Origin: Stenotrophomonas lacuserhaii
GTDB lineage: Bacteria; Pseudomonadota; Gammaproteobacteria; Xanthomonadales; Xanthomonadaceae
NCBI RefSeq assembly: GCF_014836545.1
Contig: NZ_JACSQS010000026.1
Coordinates: 1 to 32,490, forward strand
Reading direction: 5' to 3'
DNA: 32,490 bases
A program made the translations under genes and the position numbers. The notes beneath the pieces were generated by a model. That model did not search any database, was not told the DNA's origin, and was given only the letters and a program-made list of their open reading frames with translations. The first letter of the stretch is position 1, and each line of letters opens with the position of its first letter. Below, in pieces: positions 18,001-25,021 of this stretch.

Positions 18001-20058
18001 CTGGCCGTGGCGCACGGCTTCTGGATGGGCGATGCGTTCGCCTCCGGTGGCTCGGTCGGCTACGACCACAAGGGCATGGGCATCACCGCACGCGGTGCGT
18101 GGGAATCGGTCAAGCGCCACTTCCGTGCACTCGGCCATGACAGCCAGAGCCAGGACTTCACCGCTGCAGGCGTGGGTGACATGTCCGGCGACGTGTTCGG
18201 CAACGGCATGCTGCTGTCGCGCCACATCCGCCTGGTGGCTGCCTTCGATCACCGCCACATCTTCCTGGATCCGAATCCGGATGCGGCCAGTTCGTTCGTC
18301 GAGCGCGAGCGCATGTTCACCGTGCCACGTTCCAGCTGGGCCGACTACGATGCCAAGCTGATCAGCAAGGGCGGTGGCATTTTCCCGCGTACGCTGAAAT
18401 CCATCGAGATCACCCCGCAGGTGCGTGAGGCGCTTGGCCTGGAAGATTCGGTCAAGGCGCTGTCGCCGAACGACCTGATGAGCGCGATCCTGAAGGCACC
18501 GGTCGACCTGCTGTGGAACGGCGGCATCGGTACCTACGTCAAGGCCACCAGTGAGCAGCACAGCGATGTCGGCGACCGCGCCAACAACGCGCTGCGCGTC
18601 AACGGCACCGAGCTGCGCTGCAAGGTGGTGGGCGAGGGCGGCAACCTCGGCATGACCCAGCTGGGACGCATCGAAGCGGCCCAGGCCGGCGTCCTGCTCA
18701 ACACCGACTTCATCGACAACTCCGCCGGCGTGGACACCTCTGATCATGAGGTGAACATCAAGATCCTGCTCAACGACGTGGTGCGTGCCAAGAAGCTCAC
18801 CGTCGAGCAGCGCAACAAGCTGCTGGCGTCGATGACCGACGAAGTGGCCGCACTGGTGCTCAATGACAATTACCGCCAGAACCAGGCCCTGAGCCTGATG
18901 GAGCGGATGGCAGTCAAGCGCCTGGGCTCCAAGCAGCACTTCATCCGCACCCTGGAACAGCAGGGCCTGCTGGACCGGCAGATCGAGTTCCTGCCGTCCG
19001 ATGCCGAGCTGTCCCAGCGCAAGGCGCGCGGCCAGGGCCTGACCCGTCCGGAGCTGTCGGTGCTGCTGTCCTACTCCAAGCTGGTGGCCTTCCAGCAGTT
19101 GCTGGAATCGGACATCCCGGAAGACCCGTACCTGTCCAAGGAGCTGCAGCGTTACTTCCCGCAGCCGCTGCAGAAGAAGTACGCCGATGCCATGGAACGC
19201 CACCGCCTGAAGCGCGAGATCATCGCCACGGCAGTGACCAACCAGACCATCAACCGGATGGGTGCCACCTTCCTGATGCGCATGCAGGAAGACACCGGCC
19301 GTTCCATCGCCGAGGTCGCCAAGGCCTATACCATCAGCCGCGAAACGCTGGATGCACGCGCGCTGTGGGCGCAGATCGACGCACTGGACGGCCAGCTGCC
19401 CGAATCGGTGCAGGTCGATGCGCTGGAAGTGATCTGGAAACTGCAGCGTGCCTTCGTGCGCTGGCTGCTGTTCCGCCCCGGCCCGATGCCGGGCATCACC
19501 GAGGCGGTCAACCGCTACCAGGGTCCGTTCAACGACATCCGCGTGGCTTCCGGCGTGCTGCCTGATTCGCAGCGTCCGACCTACGAAGCGCTGGTGCAGC
19601 AGTGGGTGGACAAGGGCCTGCCGGCCGGCCTGGCGCAGCAGCTGTCCGAGCTGCACTTCCTGGCCCCGGCGTTCGACATCATCGAACTGGCACGTACCCG
19701 CAAGCTCAAGCCGGTGGATGTGTCCAAGATCCACTTCCGCCTGGGTGAGGCGTTGAGCCTGCCGTGGTTGTTCGAGCAGGTCGATGCGCTGGAGGTCAAC
19801 GGCCGTTGGCATGCCGTGGCACGCGGCGTGCTGCGTGACGAACTGGCGGCCCACCACCGCAACCTGGCCGGCCAGGTGCTGGCCACCAAGGGCGGCACGG
19901 CCGAAGCCAAGGTCGCCGCCTGGGTCGGTCGTGACGACAACAGCCTGCGCTTTACCCTGGCCATGCTGGGCGAACTGGCCGAACAGAAGACCCTGGACTA
20001 CCCGACCGTGTCGGTCGCGGTGCAGCGCCTGGGCCAGCTGGCCTCGCACGGGGGGTAA
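15082..20058 (+). CDS. gdhB: NAD-specific glutamate dehydrogenase, large 180-kDa type
   Basis: 1658 aa enzyme that oxidises glutamate to 2-oxoglutarate and ammonium with NAD. It belongs to the L_180 class known from Streptomyces, Pseudomonas and Janthinobacterium; P. aeruginosa GdhB is of similar size. The first about 720 residues are the long N-terminal regulatory region with ACT-like segments. The catalytic core is about 730-1230: it includes [20 protein letters not shown] and [14 protein letters not shown] (about 855-905, carrying the substrate-binding and catalytic lysines), then the NAD-binding fold with [15 protein letters not shown]. The C-terminal 400 residues are helical. Its role is mainly glutamate catabolism, with allosteric control by NAD and amino acids in studied homologues. 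Long open frames on the opposite strand are by-products of codon bias. Confidence 0.96.
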   Translation: [1658 protein letters not shown]

Positions 20059-20080
20059 GCCCCCGCCAAGTCACCTGGCG

Positions 20081-20127
20081 AAGGTGGGTGACCTGGCTCA
20101 AGGTGGGTGACGACCGTTGGTCGTCAC
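20081..20127 (+). repeat. TGACG...CGTCA palindrome, copy B, with a direct repeat, 3' of gdhB
   Basis: AAGGTGGGTGAC occurs twice (20081-20092 and 20100-20111), 19 bases apart. The second copy runs into a perfect 9-bp hairpin, GTGACGACC (20107-20115), loop GTT, GGTCGTCAC (20119-20127). The 26 bases at 20102-20127 match 24 of 26 bases of the minus strand of 27768-27793. The element lies 43 bases after the gdhB stop codon, in the gene's own orientation. Confidence 0.75.
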
Positions 20128-20143
20128 AGCCCGCATCAGCCAG

Positions 20144-20166
20144 CGTGGCGCGGATTCCGCGCCACG
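20144..20166 (+). terminator. 10-bp GC-rich hairpin between gdhB and nadK
   Basis: CGTGGCGCGG (20144-20153), loop ATT, CCGCGCCACG (20157-20166) is a perfect stem. It is not followed by a T run. It probably ends or protects the 3' end of the gdhB transcript. A TATGCT (20173-20178) directly after it may be the -10 box of nadK. Confidence 0.5.
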
Positions 20167-20211
20167 TCCGGTTATGCTCTACCGGTACCCGCGCACCACC
20201 GGACATCCTGC

Positions 20212-20985
20212 ATGAGCGATTCCCCCCGCATTGCTTTCCTGGCCAGCAACACCGAGCCGGCACGGCTTGCCCTCGCCGCCATGGTGGCGCGCCACGGCGA
20301 GCATGCGCCCGACGCGGCGGACGTGCTGTGTCCGCTGGGCGGCGATGGCTTCATGCTCCAGACCCTGCACCGTTACGGCCACCTCGGCCGGCCGGTGTTC
20401 GGCATGAAACTGGGCACGGTGGGCTTCCTGATGAACCAGTACCGTGACGCGGACGATGTGGCCGCGCGCATCGCGCTGGCCGAACCGGCCCACCTGCGGC
20501 CGCTGCAGATGACCGCGCTGACCGAATCGGGGACCTCCACCGGATCGCTGGCCTACAACGATGTCTCGCTGCTGCGCCAGACCCGGCAGGCCGCGCACAT
20601 CGGGGTGGACCTCAACGGCCAGGAACGGGTGGCTGAACTGATCGGTGATGGCGTGCTGGTGGCCACCCCGGCCGGCAGCACTGCGTACAACTATTCCGCG
20701 CATGGCCCGGTGCTTCCGTTGGGCTCGGCCACCATCGCGCTGACCCCGTTGGCGCCGTATCGGCCCCGCCGTTGGCGCGGGGCGATCCTGAAGGCCGATA
20801 CCGAAGTTCGCTTCCGCGTGCTTGATCCGTACAAGCGCCCGGTCAGTGTCACCGCCGACTCGCACGAGACCCGCGACGTGGTGGAAGTGACCATCCGCGA
20901 GTGCCGCGACCGCCAGGTGACCCTGTTGTTCGACCCGGAGCACAACCTCGAAGACCGGATCCTGTCCGAACAGTTCGTGTTCTGA
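20212..20985 (+). CDS. nadK: NAD kinase
   Basis: 257 aa cytosolic enzyme that phosphorylates NAD to NADP with ATP or polyphosphate. The signature GGDG is at residues 43-46 ([11 protein letters not shown]), and the second conserved block [19 protein letters not shown] is near residue 145. The length is on the short side of the bacterial range (about 290 in E. coli) because of a compact N-terminus. ATG 20212 gives a natural start directly before the first strand; the longer upstream frame passes through the hairpin at 20144-20166 and is not coding. The neighbours gdhB and the kynurenine genes also handle NAD. Confidence 0.94.
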   Translation: MSDSPRIAFLASNTEPARLALAAMVARHGEHAPDAADVLCPLGGDGFMLQTLHRYGHLGRPVFGMKLGTVGFLMNQYRDADDVAARIALAEPAHLRPLQMTALTESGTSTGSLAYNDVSLLRQTRQAAHIGVDLNGQERVAELIGDGVLVATPAGSTAYNYSAHGPVLPLGSATIALTPLAPYRPRRWRGAILKADTEVRFRVLDPYKRPVSVTADSHETRDVVEVTIRECRDRQVTLLFDPEHNLEDRILSEQFVF

Positions 20986-20987
20986 GC

Positions 20988-20993
20988 GACAAT
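20988..20993 (+). promoter_or_regulatory. Candidate -10 box of the 5'-nucleotidase gene
   Basis: GACAAT lies just after the nadK stop codon and 40 bases before the next start. The same GCGACAAT context occurs at the promoter proposed at 878-905. No convincing -35 is seen; transcription from nadK is equally possible. Confidence 0.25.
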
Positions 20994-21033
20994 AGGCCGC
21001 CGGCAACCGCCGGTCGCTGCAAGGAATTCCCCG

Positions 21034-21981
21034 ATGGGCGACAACACTCCCCGATTGCTGACCGTCGCGGTGACCTCGCGCGCCCTGTTCGACCTGGAAG
21101 AGAGCCACGCGTTGTTCGAAAGCGACGGCGTGGACGCCTACGCCAAGTACCAGCGCGAGCACGAAGACGACGTGCTGGGCCCCGGCGTGGCGTTCCCGGT
21201 GGTGCGCAAGCTGCTGGCGCTGAACCAGGGCGCCGGCCCGGAAAATCCGCGCGTCGAGGTGATCCTGTTGTCGCGCAATTCGGCCGATACCGGCCTGCGC
21301 ATCTTCAATTCGATCCAGCACTACGGGCTGGGGATCATCCGCGCTACGTTCACTGCCGGCGAGCCGACCTGGCCCTACGTGAAGCCCTTCGGCACGGACC
21401 TGTTCCTGTCGGCCAATCCCGAATCGGTACGCAGCGCGCTGCGCCACGGCATCGCCGCAGCGACCATCCTGCCCAAGCCGCCCGGCGAAACCGCTGCCGC
21501 CGCCGCCGACCAGGTAGTGGATACCCGGCGCCCGGCCGGGCAGCTGCGGATCGCCTTCGATGGCGATGCGGTGATCTTCGGCGATGAAAGCGAGCGTATT
21601 TCGCGCGAGCAGGGGGTCGAAGCCTTCGGCCGGCATGAGCGCGAGCGCGCCCGCGAAGCCTTGAGCGGGGGCCCGTTCCGCGGCTTCCTGTCGGCGCTGC
21701 ACACCTTGCAGGAAGTGTTCCCGTCGGGAGAAGACGCGCCGATCCGCACCGCGCTGGTGACCGCGCGCTCGGCGCCTGCGCATGAGCGGGTGATCCGCAC
21801 GCTGCGCGAATGGGGCGTGCGCCTGGATGAAGCGCTGTTCCTCGGCGGCCGCCACAAGGGCCCGTTCCTGCAGGCCTTCGGCGCGGACATCTTCTTCGAT
21901 GATTCGCAGCACAACATCGACAGTGCCCGCGAACACGTCGCGGCCGGCCACGTGCCGCACGGCGTCGCCAACGAGACCTGA
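21034..21981 (+). CDS. 5'-nucleotidase of the cytosolic type I family (PF06189-like)
   Basis: 315 aa, soluble. It resembles the bacterial relatives of vertebrate cytosolic 5'-nucleotidase I, which dephosphorylate AMP and related nucleoside monophosphates. HAD-type motifs are visible: the DxD motif in IAFDGDAVIFGDE (about 174-186), a Thr in ALVTARSAP (about 247-255), and the Lys and Asp-Asp of GGRHKGPFLQAFGADIFFDD (about 269-288). The N-terminal part (LTVAVTSRALFDLEESHALF) is also typical of this family. AAGGAA lies about ten bases before ATG 21034. It follows nadK by 48 bases, so the two may be co-transcribed; a role in nucleotide or NAD-precursor turnover is inference. Confidence 0.88.
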   Translation: MGDNTPRLLTVAVTSRALFDLEESHALFESDGVDAYAKYQREHEDDVLGPGVAFPVVRKLLALNQGAGPENPRVEVILLSRNSADTGLRIFNSIQHYGLGIIRATFTAGEPTWPYVKPFGTDLFLSANPESVRSALRHGIAAATILPKPPGETAAAAADQVVDTRRPAGQLRIAFDGDAVIFGDESERISREQGVEAFGRHERERAREALSGGPFRGFLSALHTLQEVFPSGEDAPIRTALVTARSAPAHERVIRTLREWGVRLDEALFLGGRHKGPFLQAFGADIFFDDSQHNIDSAREHVAAGHVPHGVANET

Positions 21982-21995
21982 GCGGACGGTTCATG

Positions 21996-22066
21996 GTAGC
22001 GCCGAGCCATGCCCGGCGAGCGCGCAGCGCGGCCTGTGTCAGCCGCCGACCGTGGGTCGGCGTTAC
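21996..22066. repeat. Inverted pair of SMAG/REP elements between convergent genes
   Basis: The first unit is GTAG (21996-21999) with GCCGAGC-CAT-GCCCGGC, one mismatch in the stem. The second unit is in reverse: GCCGACC (22045-22051), loop GTG, GGTCGGC (22055-22061), ending TTAC instead of CTAC. It fills the space between the convergent 5'-nucleotidase and DUF2939 genes. Confidence 0.8.
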
Positions 22067-22070
22067 CGGT

Positions 22071-22616
22071 TTATTGCGGCACCGCGTTGCGCAGGTCGAC
22101 GACCTGCCAGCGCAGGCCCTGCGGCTCCAGTACAACCTGCAACGGTGGCTGTCCGGGCCCGCGGTCGAGGTCCACCACGAAGCGATCCAGCCGCTCGAAG
22201 CGTCCTTTGGCCTGCTTCAATGGCTGCGCCGGCTGGGTGGGGCCCCAAGAGTCGTTCCCCTGCAGCTCGTTGCGGCCGCGTTTGTACAGGGCGTGGCCCT
22301 GCAGCAGCGCACCGATCCCCATCGGGGTGATCATGGTATCCACCGCGGCGCCGCCCAGCTGGTCGCCGAGGCCGTACAGCAGCGCGCCGAACGGACTGCC
22401 AGCCACGTCCGGACCGGCCTGGCGCACCATGTAGTCGCTGACCTGCGCGCGCAGGCTGAGGCGCACGCGCGGGAAGTCCACGTAGCGCTCCAGCCGCGTC
22501 GTGTCGCGCTGTTCGATCGCCTGGGCGAGCCCATGCACGGTGAGGTAGGGACCACTGAACCACCAGCCGGCCAGTGCCAGCAGCAGGACCAGCACGAAAG
22601 CGACAAACTTCTTCAT
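22071..22616 (-). CDS. DUF2939 domain protein, membrane-anchored
   Basis: 181 aa. Residues 1-21 (MKKFVAFVLVLLLALAGWWFS) form a signal anchor or signal peptide without a clear cleavage site. The remainder is the DUF2939 region: GPYLTVHGLAQAIEQRD near the start, a conserved region around YVDFPRVRLSLRAQV, and a C-terminal strand pair. Proteins of this family lie in the periplasm or on the membrane face and have no known function. No Shine-Dalgarno sequence is seen before ATG 22616. It is not coupled to the neighbours. Confidence 0.85.
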   Translation of the reverse strand: MKKFVAFVLVLLLALAGWWFSGPYLTVHGLAQAIEQRDTTRLERYVDFPRVRLSLRAQVSDYMVRQAGPDVAGSPFGALLYGLGDQLGGAAVDTMITPMGIGALLQGHALYKRGRNELQGNDSWGPTQPAQPLKQAKGRFERLDRFVVDLDRGPGQPPLQVVLEPQGLRWQVVDLRNAVPQ

Positions 22617-22680
22617 GGCAGCAGGAGGTTGAGGGACAAGCCCACAGCGTGCCGGATCACGCGCGGACGTGGGTTAAGCC

Positions 22681-22893
22681 TCAGTGACTGGGTGAGCCGC
22701 CGCCATCCCCGAACGCGGTCTGCGCGGGACGCTGCGAACGGATCGCGGCCACTGCCGCGCGCATCACTCGTGCCGCGTCCGCTTCGGGAAAGCGACGATG
22801 GCCCCAGAAACCGGAGCACCCCAGCCCGATCGGCGACACCTGCAGTCCGCTGCGTCCCAGCGTGCGGCGCTGTTGCGGCAGCGGCGTTGCCAT
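22681..22893 (-). pseudogene. Truncated aldo/keto reductase remnant
   Basis: From ATG 22893 the frame gives about 70 residues. Residues 10-48 read like the N-terminus of an aldo/keto reductase: RTLGRSGLQVSPIGLGCSGF, then a short segment ending in a helix, DAARVMRAAV. In intact enzymes this is followed by the Gly-x-x-x-x-Asp-Thr-Ala region holding a catalytic Asp; here the frame changes to unrelated sequence (IRSQRPAQTAFGDGGGSPSH) and stops. About 260 residues of barrel are therefore missing, with the DUF2939 gene close by. The start lies five bases after the DUF2461 stop codon, as expected for the old end of the operon. I infer a deletion; the fragment is unlikely to be functional. Confidence 0.65.
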
Positions 22894-22898
22894 CGGGG

Positions 22899-23585
22899 TC
22901 AGAACTCCAGATCCAGCGCCGCGCACAGGTAATCCACGAACGGACCCAGCGCGACCAGGTCCTTGCCCAGTGTGGACAGCAGGCGCGGCCCGGTCATGGT
23001 GGCGTCGTCCAGCTGGCGCCACATCACCCAGTTGCGGTGCTTGAGATCGTCGATGAACTCGAAATCCGCCGGGAAGCCGCGCGGCGGGCGCACCAGCTTT
23101 TCGGTCTGCTCCATCTCGAAGCGACGGCGCAGCGCCGGGGCATGCGCGGCCTGCTTCCAGCTGCCGGGATTGTCCAGGATGAAGTGGCGGATGCGGCGCT
23201 GGGTATCCGGCTCGGGATGCCACACACCCGCCCCGACGAAGCTCGCACCGGGCTGCAGGTGCACGTAGAACGACGGTGCGGCGACTTCACGACGACGCTC
23301 ATGGAACAGCCGCGCGCCCTGCCAGTTCTTGTACGGCGATTTGTCGTTGGAAAAGCGCGCATCGCGGTAGATGCGGAACAACGAACCGCCCACGGTGCGC
23401 GTATCGGCACGGAACTTCGGGCTGACCTCGGCCAGCGCCGGTTGCAGGTCAGCGAGCAGGCGCAGGAACGGCTGTCGTACGTGGTCTTCGTACTGCTGCT
23501 TGTGGTCAGCGAACCACGCCTTGTCGTTGTGCAGTGCCAGTGCTTTCAGGAATTTGAAGCTGGCATCGGAAAAATAAGCGCTCAC
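22899..23585 (-). CDS. DUF2461 (TIGR02453) family protein
   Basis: 228 aa, soluble. Family features visible are the start SAYFSDASFKFLKALALHND, the central FRIYRDARFSNDKSPYKNW block, and the later FYVHLQPGASFVGAGVWHPE. Function is unknown. The start is taken as GTG 23585 because it overlaps the sbcB stop codon in a GTGA arrangement (23585-23582) and yields the usual N-terminus; an upstream ATG at 23612 would add nine residues inside sbcB. Tight coupling to sbcB hints at co-expression with a DNA-repair gene but does not prove a shared function. Confidence 0.88.
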   Translation of the reverse strand: MSAYFSDASFKFLKALALHNDKAWFADHKQQYEDHVRQPFLRLLADLQPALAEVSPKFRADTRTVGGSLFRIYRDARFSNDKSPYKNWQGARLFHERRREVAAPSFYVHLQPGASFVGAGVWHPEPDTQRRIRHFILDNPGSWKQAAHAPALRRRFEMEQTEKLVRPPRGFPADFEFIDDLKHRNWVMWRQLDDATMTGPRLLSTLGKDLVALGPFVDYLCAALDLEF

Positions 23586-25021
23586 AGGCTGTCCTCCAGC
23601 TGCTTGCCCCAATCGCGCAGCGCCTGCAGCAGCGCCGGGCGGCGCAGGTCGTCGGACGGCTCGGCGGCAAGCGCATCGATCTGTTCGTTGTACTCGGCCA
23701 GGTTCACTTCGCCGAGCTTTTCATCACCGCGCAGGCGCCGCTGGCGGTAGGCCTGCCAACGCGCGCGGGCGTCGGCATCCAGGCTGCCAGGATGGTTGCG
23801 CGCACGATAGCGCAGCAGCAGTTCCGGCAGGCGGGGATCATTGAACTCCCCTTCCAGCGCGCCCAGTGCTTCCGGCGGAGTGGTGCGCACGCGTGCCAGC
23901 AGGGGCTTGTCGCCGGCGCCGAGGAAGCCATCGTAGATCGAGGCATCGACATCGGATGGGCCGCCTTCGCGTGGCCGGGCGAAGACCTGGCGCGCCTTTT
24001 CGGCCAGCAGCGCGGCATGGGGACGCAGCTGGTCGACCTTGGCTTCGATGGCGGCGATGTCCAGCCCAAGGCGCTGGTGGTCATCGGGTCGCAGGTGGTT
24101 CCAGGCCACCAGCGCGGGGACCTTGTTGGCGTGTACTTCCTTCAACGGGATGCGCTGCACGCCTTCAGGCAGTTCACTGGCGCGCAGGTACAGGCGCTCG
24201 GCGATGGTCTCGGCCGGCAACTGCAGCAGCGCGTCAACATCGCCGTCCAGGTCGAACACGATGTAGCGGTTGGCGATGTGCGGATGCACGGTCAACGGCA
24301 GCACCGGCGCGGCGCACAGGCGGCTGGCCGGATAGCGCATCGAGATGTGCAGCAGTGGCCGCAGGGCGGTGACATCCAGCAGGCTGGTGACAAAACGCTT
24401 GTCGCGCAGGCGCAGCGCATAGTCCCACAGGCGCGGCTGCGCATCGCGGAACAGCCGGGCCATGCCGATGGTGGCGCGCACGTCGGACAACGCCTCGTGC
24501 GCATCGCCATCGCGCACGCCGTTGGCATCGGCCAGGTGCTCCAGCTTGAACGAGGTCGCACCGTCTTCGCGCTTGGGCCAGGTGATGCCGTCGGGACGCA
24601 GCGCATGCATCAGCCGCAGCATGTCCAGCAGGTCCCAGCGCGAGTTACCGTTGCGCCATTCGCGCTCGTAGGGGTCGAAGAAGTTGCGGAACAGCCCGTG
24701 GCGGATGAACTCGTCATCGAAGCGCAGCGTGTTGTAGCCCAGCGCGCAGGTGCCGGGGCGGCTCATCAGGTCATTGATCCGCGCCAGCGCCTCGGATTCG
24801 CCGATGCCTTCGGCCAGCGCATGCTGCGGGGTAATGCCGGTGACCATCGTGGCATACGGTGAAGGCAGCAGGTCATCGGCCGGGCGCACGTAGAAACTGA
24901 CGGGGGCGTCGATCTCGTTGAGCTGCGCATCGGTGCGGATGGCGGCGAACTGTGCGATACGGGTGCGGCGAGGATCCTGGCCGAAGGTTTCCAGATCGTA
25001 GAACAGGAAGCTGTCGGCCAT
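23582..25021 (-). CDS. sbcB: Exodeoxyribonuclease I
   Basis: 479 aa (E. coli ExoI is 475). A 3'-to-5' single-strand DNA exonuclease acting in mismatch repair and recombination. The DEDDh core is visible: Asp9 and Glu11 in FYDLETFG, an Asp in YNTLRFDDEF, and the final His/Asp in DAHEALSDVRATIG. The SH3-like and C-terminal helical domains follow (PLLHISMRYPASR, then LKEVHANKVPAL). The ATG overlaps the kmo stop codon by one base (TGATG, 25023-25019), so it is part of the kynurenine operon transcript. The combination is unusual in role but is coherent by spacing. Confidence 0.94.
   Translation of the reverse strand: MADSFLFYDLETFGQDPRRTRIAQFAAIRTDAQLNEIDAPVSFYVRPADDLLPSPYATMVTGITPQHALAEGIGESEALARINDLMSRPGTCALGYNTLRFDDEFIRHGLFRNFFDPYEREWRNGNSRWDLLDMLRLMHALRPDGITWPKREDGATSFKLEHLADANGVRDGDAHEALSDVRATIGMARLFRDAQPRLWDYALRLRDKRFVTSLLDVTALRPLLHISMRYPASRLCAAPVLPLTVHPHIANRYIVFDLDGDVDALLQLPAETIAERLYLRASELPEGVQRIPLKEVHANKVPALVAWNHLRPDDHQRLGLDIAAIEAKVDQLRPHAALLAEKARQVFARPREGGPSDVDASIYDGFLGAGDKPLLARVRTTPPEALGALEGEFNDPRLPELLLRYRARNHPGSLDADARARWQAYRQRRLRGDEKLGEVNLAEYNEQIDALAAEPSDDLRRPALLQALRDWGKQLEDSL

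Noticed and set aside
16963..20049. Open frame of 1028 codons on the minus strand opposite gdhB, and another at 15046-16632
   Set aside because: Same composition bias; the plus strand encodes a clear glutamate dehydrogenase along the whole length.
20179..21960. 593-codon minus-strand frame opposite nadK and the nucleotidase
   Set aside because: Spans two real genes and the gap; composition as other shadows.
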